From assembly GCF_010015445.1 (NCBI RefSeq), contig NC_053115.1, forward strand, positions 3,484,076-3,548,075: DNA of 64,000 nt, written 5' to 3'. This document shows, piece after piece, positions 24,965-36,110 of this stretch (position 1 is the stretch's first letter; each line of letters opens with the position of its first letter). The notes beneath the pieces are model-generated. The model did not search any database. It was not told the origin of the DNA and saw nothing but the letters and a program-made list of their open reading frames with translations. The position numbers and the translations under genes were made by a program. Source of the stretch: Perca fluviatilis (lineage: Eukaryota; Chordata; Actinopteri; Perciformes; Percidae).

Positions 24965-25399
24965 TAGTCTATATCGACAATGTTTAATTTGCGGGATTGT
25001 TCAGGTGCCAAACGGAAATTCCAATGTCCCTCATTTCACCTTCCGCTTTCTTTGTGTTGGCATTTTAAACTCCGGTGGATTTGTGAGGACTCTGGTTAAC
25101 TGCTCCTCAGATCTCTGCAGGGTAAATCCAGACAGCTAGCTAGACTATCTGTCCAATCTGAGTTTTCTGTTACACGACTAAAACTACTTTTGAACGTACA
25201 CATGTTCCACCAAAATAAGTTCCTTCCTGAGACTATTTAGCAGAGGCACCGTGGCTCCGTCCGGCGCAAGACGATTGTGATTGGTTTAAAGAAATGCCAA
25301 TAAACCAGAGCACGTTTTTCTCCCATCCCAGAATGCTGTGTCGACTAGCCAGACCCTTTTTCGTAGCGCTGTGGAGGAGGGTCTTGCAATGCGAGACTA
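24965..25399 (+). repeat. dispersed repeat family A, near-complete copy
   Basis: Starts TAGTCTATATCGACAATG and ends GCAATGCGAGACTA, so the extreme ends TAGTCT/AGACTA are inverted. Internal landmarks are CTCAGATCTCTGCAGGG, AGCTAGCTAGACTATCTG and ATTGGTTTAAAGAAATG. It is colinear with 59439-59883. Superfamily is unknown to me; it has no coding frame. Confidence 0.82.
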
Positions 25400-26684
25400 C
25401 TCCGAGCATACAGGGGGGCCAGTGGATTGAGGTCCAGATCAGTGCCTGAATTGGACCAAAAAAGGTGCCAGTACCCTAATTCAGCAGTTGTGTGACATGG
25501 TGGCATGTGTCTTGGATTTGTTTATACCAATATCTTGGTAATATATAACTTCAAATGTGTTTTTGTATGCATTTTAATACATACATTCAGGGCTTGACAT
25601 TACACTTTTTGCTCACCAGCCACTGTGGCGAGTGGTGTCCAAAGTTAGCCACGCAGCGTTTTCACTAGCTACTATTTTGTGGGAAATTACATTTTTGATT
25701 AATGCTGAATGTGGTGTGATACAGTTGACTTGAGTAACTAGATTTACAACACTTTTAAATATAAATGACCACCCAAATCGAGACTTCATAACATGAAGGC
25801 TATAACACTACAGTCATGAAATATTCAGCTCGGAGAAGGCTTTGTAGTCTCGCATTGCCAGAGCTATCTTCACAGCGCTGTGGAGTACTTTTGGGGAATA
25901 AAGTGTGGTGTGTTGGAGAACAGTAGTGCTGTGTCTTGTTTGATTTTCATGGACTTAAGCCAAAGTTGAACAAATATTAAACTTATCCGAGAGGGTTCGT
26001 GACGCACACCTCAGACAAATTTGTACAGTTTAGCTTAACCAACTTTTTCTTTGTCTGAATATAGTTTTAAGGAGGATTTTAACATCCAGTGTTGATAGAC
26101 GTTTTATATTCATACACTTGTGTGTACCTTGCAGTAGGCTATATTTGCATTGTGTGTTATGTTAATGTGGGTATGAGGAAACAGTTTTGCGCAGTCTGCG
26201 ATAGAGAACCCTCTTATCGTGCTCTCAGAAGATAAACATGCCCCGCTGAACCTCTCTGACTCCTCTTCTTTTTCTTCTTCTACCTGGCTGTCTGTTTAGG
26301 GCGAGAGGAAAAATATTTCCATTATTTACAAGACTAAACAACAACCAAGCTTGTCCAACCTGCGTGCCGTACATCTTCCCAACCTCCTGACAATCAGCCT
26401 TCAGCTGCTGGGATTGTTTTCACTCCTGGAGAAAATTATAAGGAGGAAAAATATAAGATTCCCCCCCCCAAAAAAAGAGAGGTTGAAAGTGCAGCGATGG
26501 CAAGACGGGAATAATGAGGGCGATAGAGAGGTTATACACCCCGCTAATTAGCCAGGGTCTTCACAAGTTCAAGGACGATTTCAATTTAGCTGATAAAGAT
26601 GAGAGGATGAAAAAAACGGGAGGGATGGCTGAGACTTCCTACATCTTAATTATCCCAGTGGTTTTTGGCTGGTTGCGCCTTGGG

Positions 26685-26749
<65 letters not shown>

Positions 26750-29630
26750 GGGAGGCGAGGGGGCAGCAGGGTGAGTCAGGGCTCAGGAGAGGAGTTGGAG
26801 GGCTTCCATGCAAAGCCCAGTCTTCTTATCTGAGGCCGGGTTCAGCTGGGCGTGGCCCAAAAAGCTTCCCGGGGTTGACACTTTCCCTTTCAATTACTCC
26901 GCCACTCGCACGAGGATCCTCAGCCCAGGAGGATCATGGGTAACACCGTGGGTTAAACACACATTGGGCGTCTTCATTTATACATGCACACAAATTGGTT
27001 GAACTTATTTTGACTTAGACTAAATAATCAGTGAAGCATTTTGTTGAAGGATGATATTTATTGTGTTCGTGGTTCCAGAGAGCACCAGTTTGAAATCTGA
27101 TGAAAACCAAGTTTCAATACCCAGCACACCTTCCCATGTAATCCTCGCTACAGCTCATCTGAAGGAGGGCTGTTGGGAGAATTGCTTTTCTCTTGGTAGA
27201 TGAGGAAGAAGTATTATAGTTTGGCATGGAGTGAGTCACTGGTTCTGTTTACACCCACTGAGATATTTCTTTATCCTTATTGCCTTTTTTATCCCAGATA
27301 AAGTAGTTAGTACTGTTCTCTTGTCCTGCACCGCTCGGCTTTACATTAACACACGCAGGGCTGGTCTTAGTGTTTTTCGAGTTCTAGGTAAAATGCTGCC
27401 TTGGGGAAGAAAAGAAATAAGCAGAGAAATCAGGCCAATCACAAAAGCTGGTCAGTCTGACATCATGTTGCCTGAGCTCATTACTATTCATTAGCTCGCC
27501 CAGTTGCGCTGGGTAAAGGATTCTGACAGCCAGGCTTTCATTGGCTAGCTGTTAGCCAATCAGATTCAAACAGCTTAGCTTGTTCAATATTAATGAGAAC
27601 TGGCAGAAATCAAGCTGAGTCTTCCTGTAGGCTTTCTATACCACGCTAGAATGGCTTGAAACAAGGTAACCAAGGCATTATTACCACAAAAAATGTTACA
27701 GAGTCCATGGTAGAACTTCAGACATTACCACAAAGTGACTAAATACGTGTGGCAGGGCACCTTTAAAACGGTGCTCAAAAGAATTTAGTATTGGACTTCC
27801 ATTAGCTTTGGGACTTGCGAGACACACAAATAAAGAATGGTTATGGTGTTTTTTTCTCAATGCTAAGTTTCTTTTGTCAACTGATATCCTATTCTTCTAC
27901 CCCTTTAAATGATCTCTTCTTGCTTCATGTCACATTCAAATATCCTGTTTTATCAGGAGTACAGAAGGAAGAAAGCTGCTCCCACAATCCCATTCCCCTG
28001 GAGTTTGGGTTAAGCTGTTTGCATTTTCTTACCATGAATAAACCAATTGACAGAACATCCTCATTCCTCTATGATTGAGCTGTGGTGGGTTACTAATACA
28101 GGAGCACGAAAGGATGATATTTTCCCCCTGACATCAAAATGTAACTATACAACTGGATTTGCACTGACAAGGAAAACCAGAAGTAGAAGGTGTAAAGTGT
28201 TTCTGTGTAGCAGATTCGTACAGGATTAACATCACAGATAACATTTCCAATTATTACAAATTATAATACTATTGCCATGCAAATAGGGCTTTAGTCTGTT
28301 GAACTCCCTTTAGCAAGAATAACTGAGTTATTCTAAAAAAACAAACAAAGCTTTGACATTGGACCTTTACAGACATTGGCGCAAAACAAAGATTATTATG
28401 AGAGTTGTGAACTAAGTTCAGAATGGATGTGGGTCAATGACATATAAGGATTTTCAACAGGCCTTAAAAAAAAATCTGTATAGGAATGGATGTATCCAAT
28501 TCATTCCTATACTGATTTGGATTTAAGTCTGACTGAAGACAGAAAAACAGATTGACTGATCTGACTGTTTATTCAAGGCCGGTCAGTTAAAGTGACAATT
28601 CACTGTACAGTTTCAAGTTAGCAAAATTTTGAAATTGGTGAAATTTCAGAATTGATGAAACCTCGAAATTGGTGAAATTGGCGAAATGTTTTTAGCGAAA
28701 TAAAAGAGAGAAAATGCCTTGTTTAACTTTGTACTGTATGTGAACACTGGAGAAAAAATTAGACGCTGGCATGTAAAGATCATTCAATTATTTACTTGAT
28801 TAAATTCATTCTTCTTGTCCTACACTGCAAAAGTGCGCCTGTCAACAGTACCTACCCTCCGATGCATTCAAATAAATCTGAATTTTGAATGTAATCTTCC
28901 TGTGCCATCTACCACATGAGATTTGTGCATTTCCTGTGCTCCGCGTCTGTAGATCGAGGTCTTTGGGAGCTTATATGTCCTCACAATATGCTCCGAGGAG
29001 GAGGGGAACACGGCTTCCTGTGATTGAGTCTCCTCTGGGTGTCGTAGGTGCAGGGAGGCGTAACGCACATTAACACATTTAGAAATACCAATACATTTCA
29101 CTTACTGTTCCCTCTCGTAATTCTATTATTGGTCGCTGGCGGCATTCAGTAAACAATGTAAATCTAATCACATACATGAGGGGCATCTCATTAAATGGAA
29201 ATGTGTCCCGTCGGAATTACATGAAGTGAATTCCAACATACTGAAATGTAGAACACACGATTGCACCGTTGCTCGCCCAAACAGAATACATCAGCATGTT
29301 TAATACCAGCTTTAATCCCAGTTTAACAGTGTTTTTATTTTGAATTTTCAAATTAAGCTTTGACAAAGACTATGAGAAAGTGAATGAGAAGACAAATCTT
29401 TAACCTCATGCAAAGCTACAATCTCTACAGTTTGCTTTTGACTGTCAAAGTGTGCATCACTCCAACTCATTATCATACAGATAATGAGCTCTGAAATCTT
29501 CTGGAAACTCAGAGCATCCTATTCCTCTTCTGAGAGATTCAAAATGCAGCACACCATACACCTGTCACTCTAGCATGGCTGCCGCCTGTGTGACAGGACT
29601 CATTGCATGTTTCATTTGAAGTCAAAGCTA
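25400..29630. other. intronic sequence, little repeat content
   Basis: A family A end lies at 25853-25888. A fragment near 25588-25700 (CAGGGCTTGACATTACAC) looks like one end of a hAT-type repeat. (GT)n occupies 26685-26746. A small hairpin GTATAGGAATG/CATTCCTATAC is at 28479-28513. The rest, notably 26340-26660 and 28860-29330, looks single-copy and could hold regulatory sequence. No coding exon seen. Confidence 0.55.
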
Positions 29631-31272
29631 ATTAAAGCTGCAAGCAGCGATGGACGGGCCCTCGCTCATCTGCACGCGTCGGGGTTACTGGCGGACGCCG
29701 CTCCTTGCGATCGTGCATTTGCACTCAGACACCGCAAATCTTCAACAATGAAGAGGGAACTCCCTGCTGAGTTCAATGATACCTCACACAAGACTCTACG
29801 TCATACAGTTCATTAGCTGTGAAAGGGGGGGGGCAAACCATGACCAATGAAAACGGAACTCTCTGTTGAGTTCAATGAACCCGCGGCGCTACCATTGGGC
29901 CCGGGTGGGCCTGGGCCCACACATTTTAGGTCCAGGCCCGCCCATTTTGACCCAGGCCTATAGTGAGTAGTGAGTGATTTTCATTCTAGCAGTTCATCCA
30001 ATAAGCAGCCCGAGGAAAGTTTTGTGTGAAAGCTTCTCAGCCAATCAGCAGCTTCTACCCCACGTGTGGACTCTTAAGCCCGCCCACAGGCTGCATCGTC
30101 ACCAGCAAGTGATCCAATGAAACGAATGACGTTTGCGCGCAAGCTTTTCAAGCTAGCTCAATGAGACAGACACAGACTGTGTTTAGCTAATTAGCATTAG
30201 CTAATTAGCTAAACACAATTAGCAATATTAAACGCAAAGCAAAGCAGCTTTTTTTCATTTAAATTCAGCAAGGAAACTCCTGCCATTTTAAGTAATGCGG
30301 TTACAAGTGACAAGTTACCATCCTGCTCGGCCGCCCTCTCCCCATCAAGTCCTCCCGTAGCCACCCCCTCACACCAGCAAGGCAAGTAGGCTAACAGTAA
30401 GCCTAACGTTAACATTAGTGTCTGGCTGTCTGTATGCAGGGGGAACCCGTTTTTTTGGCTTATTTTAACTGGCCCATCCAGTTTTGTGGAGGCCCACCTA
30501 CAATAAAAATCCTGGCGCCGCTAGTGGTTCAATGATACCTCACACACAATTGTATTAAAGGGGGCGTGGCTTAAGCAAATGGGGCAGGGCAAACCGTCAC
30601 CAATTAAAGGAACTCTCTGCTGAGTTCAATGATACCTCTCACAATACAACACGATACCTTAAACGGTTCAAAAGCCATAATAGGGGGCATGGCCTGAGTA
30701 AGGGGGCGTGGTTAAAGTATAGGGGCCGGCTCAGTATCACATGTACACCACACATTATAAGTTTCATGTAAATCGGATGATGTTTGTCATGTAAGGCTGA
30801 TTTCCTGTTGCCAGCGGGGGACGCTATGACCAAAATCCAATTTGGGCCTGTAGGTGGCCTGGACCCTTGTCAAACGTGAGAAATTTCGGGTAGATATGAC
30901 AATGTACACTGAAGTTACAGCAACTTCTTCGTTCATCGATAAACGCTAAAAATGGCCACCACGCCCACACCGTCTGACGACAAGTTTTTCTTTCAATAAC
31001 TTTTCATCGTTAAGGTGTTGGGATGGTACAGACCAAGTTTGAAGTCCATCGGATGAAATCTCTAGGAGGAGTTCGTTAAAGCACCTTGACTTTTAGGCCT
31101 ACTTCCTGTTGCCACGCTATGACTTTCAGCCAATATTGGCCTGAAGATGTCCTCAGGGTTGGACTCTTATTAATCCTGAAAAGTTTCGAGCCAATGTACA
31201 CTCAAGTACACAATTAATAATTCCTTCAGTTTCAATAGAGCCTTCGCCGCTGTTGGCGCTCGGGCCCTAATA
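29631..31272. repeat. large dispersed teleost repeat (family D), split by a hAT element
   Basis: Begins ATTAAAGCTGCAAGCAGCGA and ends GGCGCTCGGGCCCTAATA, a very common repeat in percomorph genomes. It includes several copies of CTGAGTTCAATGATACC and long GC-rich stretches. Without the inserted 648 bp it is about 1 kb. It ends about 150 bp before Eph exon 3a. Confidence 0.8.
29879..30526. mobile_element. hAT element nested in family D
   Basis: Bounded by GTTCAATGA at 29870-29878 and 30527-30535. The duplicated target belongs to family D (GAGTTCAATGATACC), so the host sequence can be read across. The ends share GCGGCGCTAC and, from the complement, AGCGGCGCCAGGATTTT. Interior has no transposase frame. 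Confidence 0.85.
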
Positions 31273-31425
31273 GTCTTGCGATGTGGTTAGGGAGACGCGT
31301 AGGCACAGACGAGATTTGGGAAATATGGACAGAAGCTGAATGATTTGCTGCAAAATGTGAAGATGTGTGAACATGTGACTGACCCATGAATGTTTCCCTC
31401 TCTCTTTTTCTTTCTCTCTGCACAG

Positions 31426-31479
31426 TGGGATGCCATTAACGAGATGGACGAGTACTTCAGCCCTATCCACACGTACCAG
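31426..31479 (+). CDS. epha8: Eph receptor A8-like, ligand-binding domain exon 3a
   Basis: The 54-bp exon encodes the 18 residues WDAINEMDEYFSPIHTYQ, which continue the ephrin-binding jellyroll directly after exon 2. The acceptor is a strong pyrimidine tract ending CTCTGCACAG. The donor is CAG|GTGTGT. Both ends are phase 0. Residues W-D and H-T-Y-Q-V-C-N-V across the next junction are conserved in the Eph family. In other vertebrate EPH genes these codons belong to one large exon, so this short exon arises from an intron inside it. The reading frame stays open past the donor, and the first intronic codons read V-C-N-V, the same four residues that begin exon 3b. Retention of the intron would add that motif before diverging. 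Confidence 0.93.
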
Positions 31480-31990
31480 GTGTGTAATGTTCTCACAGTT
31501 GTATTAGAGTTAATTATTACGAGAACTTCAGTGGAATATATCACTTTGATCTCAGGGAAAATTAGTTTTTTTCCCCAATGTAAATTAAGTTAGATTTCTT
31601 TTAAAACAAACTGGATAATTAATCACTAGTTATTCTTTTATATTAGTTGGATTATAAGGTACATTTTTTCATTAAATAACACAAATAGAGATTACACAAT
31701 AATTCCTGCTAGTGTTCAAAAGTAGAGACAATTTACTTGGTAATTTTTCAACCATTTACTTCGGTATTTATGACGGTTGTGGCTATGAGATGGTGGTTTT
31801 GTTTCAGTTCGTAGGATAGTGCTTTACTGAGCATAATTATATCACATACTGTAGCCAGGGTATGAGTCTGGGACCCCCACTACATCAATGACGTTTCATT
31901 TACGGGATTGTTCCAGTGCCACTGGATGTCCCCATTATTTTTTGGGCTTTTCCGCTTTTAAAGGTCCCGTGACATTGTGCTCTTTGGATG
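31480..31990. other. 5' part of the intron after exon 3a
   Basis: The first 11 bp (GTGTGTAATGT) nearly repeat the start of exon 3b. Remainder is AT-rich. From about 31890 a dispersed repeat begins (TTTACGGGATTGTTCCAG). Confidence 0.7.
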
Positions 31991-32404
31991 CTTTTATATA
32001 GATCTTAGTGGTCCCCTAATACTGTATCTGAAGTCTCTTTTATATAGGCCTTAGTGGTCTCCTAATACTGTATCTGAAGTCTCTTTTATATAGACCTTAG
32101 TGGTGCCCTAATACTGTATCTGAAGTCTCTTTTATATAGATCTTAGTGGTCTCCTAATACTGTATCTGAAGTCTCTTTTATATAGGCCTTAGTGGTCTCC
32201 TAATACTGTATCTGAAGTCTCTTTTATATAGACCTTAGTGGTCCCCTAATACTGTATCTGAAGTCTCTTTTATATAGGCCTTAGTGGTCCCCTAATACTG
32301 TATCTGAAGTCTCTTTTATATAGACCTTAGTGGTGCCCTAATACTGTATCTGAAGTCTCTTTTATATAGACCTTAGTGGTCCCCTAATACTGTGTCTGAA
32401 GTCT
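31991..32404. repeat. 46-bp tandem array, nine copies
   Basis: Unit CTTTTATATAGRYCTTAGTG plus GTCCCCTAATACTGTATCTG repeats every 46 bp from 31991. Copies differ only at the GATC/GGCC/GACC and GTCCCC/GTCTCC/GTGCCC positions. The unit is normally a single segment of a dispersed teleost repeat; here that segment has been tandemly amplified inside it. Confidence 0.95.
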
Positions 32405-32416
32405 CTTTCCCAAATT

Positions 32417-32503
32417 TGTGGGGTGGTGATGGCACAGTGGATATTTCACATACCTTTGTGGATATGTAACAATTGTAAGTCGCTTTGGATATTATTTGGA
32501 TAC
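32417..32503 (+). mobile_element. internally deleted SINE copy
   Basis: GTGGGGTGGTGATGGCACAG joins directly to AACAATTGTAAGTCGCTTTG, so the middle of the SINE seen at 10087-10292 is missing. It interrupts the dispersed repeat between CCCAAATTT and AATTCAGCC. Confidence 0.75.
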
Positions 32504-33357
32504 ATAATATATAAATTCAGCCTTGGTGTAGAATTACAACCACTAGAGCCTGTCCCACAATGAGCTTTGCCTTATCCCAACCAATCGAGCTGCTTCGTAC
32601 GGCGGGTCTTGGCTTGGCCATAGTGGGATTCGTAATTTTGCCTCCAGGACTGTTGTGTGGACTAGCCAGACATTCCTTTCCAGCGCTGTGGAGATCGATG
32701 TTAAAAAACAGGTGAAATTAATAGACAAATAAATAGACATCATTTGGATTTGCAAAACTACCAACAAATCAGTAGTTCCAGCTTCTTAAAAGTTAATATT
32801 TGCTTGTTTTCTTTGTGTAGTAAATTCAAAACCTTTGACATTTGGACTGTTGGTTGGACAAAATAATTAATTTGAAGCTGTAGAAAACGTTTTTATTTTT
32901 TATTTTTTTATTTTTTTACAATTTATCTAATCGGATGTTTTTAGGGAGCGTGTCTATGTTCCCTCAGCCCAGGGCCTAATTTTGATGCAGGGAAAAATGT
33001 ATAGAAATGAGGGAACACAGGGCTGAGGGAACACAGAGAAGACCCTGGTTTTTAATTGTAAGCCATAAACTCCAGCCAAGTTGCTAAAACCAGCAAAGCC
33101 CAGAAAAAGTACAGCGGACACAACTTCAGTGTGGTCCGTGGAAGCTCAGACCCTGACGAAAGCCAGGCTTGTGAAAATGCAGCCATCCACAAACAAGGAC
33201 AGGATATGTTACTTGAGTATTTAAAAAATGCTAAACCAGTGTTAGAGATGCATGTGGAGCATCCTATAATTAGCAAGTTTCTTCCCCATAAAATGAAGAT
33301 TTCATGATTTAAAAAAACAAAACTACACTGCATTTTACATTGTGTGACACTGCGTCG
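32504..33357. other. intronic sequence with repeat pieces
   Basis: Continues the dispersed repeat, then a family A end (32650-32695). At 32949-33043 TGTCTATGTTCCCTCAGCCC and AGGGCTGAGGGAACACAG form an inverted repeat. Otherwise nothing seen. Confidence 0.55.
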
Positions 33358-33670
33358 TAGCCTGGAAATCCAGACCCAAATCTGAAAGATTAAGGGTCTG
33401 GCATTGAGTAAAGAAACTGGCCCAACTCGAGGGGCGGAACCAAGCGTGCATTTGAAAATCTCACTGCACGCAATTAGATAACACTACGACCAATCACAAC
33501 AATAAGCCCCAAACTCTTAGCTACCAGCGGAGCTAACTGGTAGATTAAACTCTTAGTTACCAGCGGAGCTAACTGGTAGATTAAATTTAGCTACCAGCGG
33601 AGCTAACTGGTCATCTGTTTAGCTCGCTTCTGGCCCACCTATATCAGATACACCGATGTGATTGGTGCAG
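33358..33670. repeat. dispersed repeat with 36-bp internal tandem repeat
   Basis: Starts TAGCCTGGAAATCCAGACCC. At 33512-33612 the unit AGCTACCAGCGGAGCTAACT (period 36 bp) occurs 2.8 times. Confidence 0.7.
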
Positions 33671-34156
33671 CTCGGCTACAAGGGCATAGTTAATGAGCAT
33701 CATTACTGAATGCCAGAGTGACTCATTGAGTAAATTCAAATTGTGCTCTCTTCCAGGGTAACTGGGTCGAGCTTGGTCAAAGAAATGTATGAAATTGCTT
33801 AACTGCACAAAGCAGGAATCATTTGATGATTTGCGAGTTCGCCTACAGAAAAATACTTTACACACGAGACTGGTGCGTCGGAGGGGGACAAGCAGGTCAA
33901 ACGTTGTAAATAAACTCTCGCACACTGTCTAACTTGCAAAAAATATATAGTTTAAAAGTAGGCATAGTATATGTACAGTACTTCAGGCAAATGGTGTTGC
34001 ATCCTGAGAAGCCATCTTTTATAAGAGGTGACTTTTTTTGTGCACCAATCAACAACTTCCACATGAAATCAGGCATAAATACATAACATTCATTCACATA
34101 TCCATTACTATAGATAGAGATTCAACTTAAATACAACACTCTCTATAGTGACAATA

Positions 34157-34362
34157 AATTCTCACTCTCATCGTGTCAAAAAAGCGATGCTTGCTCAGGT
34201 GACTTTGGCGTTTTTTATTGACGCAAAAAAGTCTCCTTTAGCATCATATTCATACGCTCTGGTTCAGGACTATTGGTGTCACAATGTGACGCTCTTGGGA
34301 TTTGTGTCTAGCCCTTTGGCGTCATATTTAGACGCGCTTTTTTACGAGTTGGGAGTGAGAAC
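34157..34362. mobile_element. short inverted-repeat element
   Basis: Ends ATTCTCACTCTCATCG and, from the complement, GTTCTCACTCCCAACTCG, each followed by TGTCAAAAAAGCG-like sequence. About 206 bp, with several GCGTCATATT words. The right end resembles the family C end at 62366. Confidence 0.65.
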
Positions 34363-34647
34363 ATGTTGATAATAACCATAATAATATATATCATACCAGA
34401 GCAATCTATTGTAGATAGATGTCCATTTCTGTAAAATGAATGCACACAAAAAATTATGTAAAGCGAGTAACACATTTCTACCAGTCTACCGTTCTGAGTG
34501 CAAGTTCATCTTCATGTCAGCTCAGGCTTCCTCACCTGAATACATATTAGCTGTTGTGAAGTGCTACTAACAGCTGCTCTGCTCTTCAAAACAAATAGAG
34601 CGACGCACAGGAGTGGGGGGGGGGGGCATCTTTCAATACCAAAAATG

Positions 34648-35294
34648 ATAGAGAGGCGAAGTCCCTCCCCTTTCAGTGGACCACCATGGAAACTTGAAAG
34701 ATATTATTTTTTGATACCGTTTGAATTGAGCCATGTATTACACATATGATGTTCTTCAATTTAAAAGATTACACAAGAAAGTCACAGTTTGTCATAAAAC
34801 TGTTTAAGTGAAAATGTCAAAATACGTAACTGCAAAGACTATACACTTCAAAGTCGCATATGTGACGTCACTCTGAAGCTACGATGTCTGTGTGTTTCGT
34901 GCCGGGATGTAAAGATCCAAACAGTTGCGACAGATCTTGCTCGTTCTTTCGTTTCTCGGCTGATAAAAACACGCTGGATAATACACATCAGGTAAGATAC
35001 CGTTACATGGTTTGTGGAACAAAGCTAAGCTAGCTAGCGAGCAAGCCAAGCATCAAGCAAGGTGACGTATATTGTGCCAGACAAGAAAGGTAATTCCCTG
35101 AGCGGTTTCACACAAAACTAAGTAGAGCTCCAAAAACCTACGACAGAGACTTTAAATTGACGAACATCATATGTGTACTTCATGGCTCAATTCAAACGCT
35201 AAGATAATTTGTCTTTCCCCATTCCTACCATACATATCCATCCAAAATAAGGTCCCATGAGGTCCACCGGAAGGGAGGGACTTTGCCTCTCTAT
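34648..35294 (+). mobile_element. THAP-bearing inverted-repeat element, copy 1, + strand
   Basis: The ends ATAGAGAGGCGAAGTCCCTC and its near-complement (GGGAGGGACTTTGCCTCTCT) form inverted repeats that extend inward (GGACC, TTTGAATTGAGCCATG and its inverted partner). Between the arms is an ATG-initiated THAP mini-exon with a donor site. THAP domains head the transposases of P and Kolobok elements, and the superfamily cannot be decided because no target duplication is clear. It ends about 90 bp before Eph exon 3b in the same orientation. Confidence 0.75.
34884..34991 (+). CDS. THAP-type zinc-finger mini-exon inside transposon
   Basis: The ATG at 34884 opens 36 codons, MSVCFVPGCKDPNSCDRSCS followed by FFRFSADK and ending NTHQ, then CAG|GTAAGA. 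C-x4-C near the start and the F-F-R-F segment match the first half of a C2CH THAP DNA-binding domain. The second C and H would be in a further exon that is absent here. It is open in frame and ends in phase 0. It may be transposon relic, or an alternative first exon for epha8 (see findings). I have no evidence of transcription. Confidence 0.55.
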
Positions 35295-35385
35295 AAGCCA
35301 CAGATCTACAGACTACAATGTTTGTTTGTATTGATGATGTATGTTGCTGCTAGAGTTGCTGATTATAACCCTTACTCTGAATCAG

Positions 35386-35529
35386 GTCTGTAACGTGATG
35401 AGCCCCAGCCAGAACAACTGGCTGAGGACGGGCTGGCTCCCTCGAGACGGAGCGAGGAGGATCTACATCGAGGTCAAGTTCACCCTGAGAGACTGCAACA
35501 GCATGCCTGGTGTACTGGGCACCTGCAAG
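35386..35529 (+). CDS. epha8: Eph receptor A8-like, ligand-binding domain exon 3b
   Basis: The exon is 144 bp, exactly 48 codons, running from [12 protein letters not shown] to [12 protein letters not shown]. Three domain cysteines are present: the one in VCNV, the one in LRDCN and the one in LGTCK. In Eph ligand-binding domains these pair in two disulfides, with the fourth cysteine in exon 3d. The N-N-W-L-R-T and P-R-D-G-A-R-R segments are typical of EPHA receptors. The acceptor ends CTGAATCAG and the donor is AAG|GTAGCA. Both junctions are phase 0. The intron upstream is 3,906 bp and holds a THAP-bearing transposon ending about 90 bp before this exon. The downstream intron is 2,579 bp and holds a SINE and Penelope-like remains. 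Confidence 0.95.
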
Positions 35530-35812
35530 GTAGCACTCAGACTGAGAGGGGAGGGTGGGAAAGCTAGTGGAGAGAGAGAGGGGGACGAAAACCTTAGACA
35601 AATAAAAGTCATTACCCATTTTCATTCCCAATCCAAGTCACAACCAGCCATACCATTTACCCACCCCTCCAACTGGGAGCCTCTCACAAATCAACTCGAC
35701 CCTACAGTTATCAATTTCATTCATCAGATGGGCCCTTCGCTCTTTTCGACCACTGGCAGACATCCCAGACAACTCGTCGGTGGCCGAACCCTTGGCCTTC
35801 TCAGAACTCCAG

Positions 35813-36110
35813 TGGTGGCCTAAAGGTTAGAGAAGCGAGCTTGTGACCGAGAGGTCGCGGTTCAATCCCCAGACCGATAGGATAAAAAAAATCTGGGTGG
35901 GGAAAGTGAAAGACTGTCCCTCCCTCATTACCACCACTGAGGTGCCCTCGAGCAAGGCCCTTAACCCCAACCGCTCCAGTGGAACTGCTCAGTGGCCAGC
36001 AGATCAGACTGGGCAGGTTCCAGGTATGAATGTGTAACTGTGAGTTACACATTCATCAAAAGAGAGGTTTATTCTCGTTCCCTGAATAAATAAAGGTAAA
36101 AAAAAAAACA
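35813..36110 (+). mobile_element. tRNA-derived SINE with poly-A tail, + strand
   Basis: Head GTGGCCTAAAGGTTAGAG, B box GGTTCAATCCC at 35859-35869, body with CCACTGAGGTGCCCTCGAGC, tail CCTGAATAAATAAAGG followed by A11. It belongs to the same family as 10601-10868. The 3' flank is reverse-transcriptase coding sequence. Confidence 0.88.
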
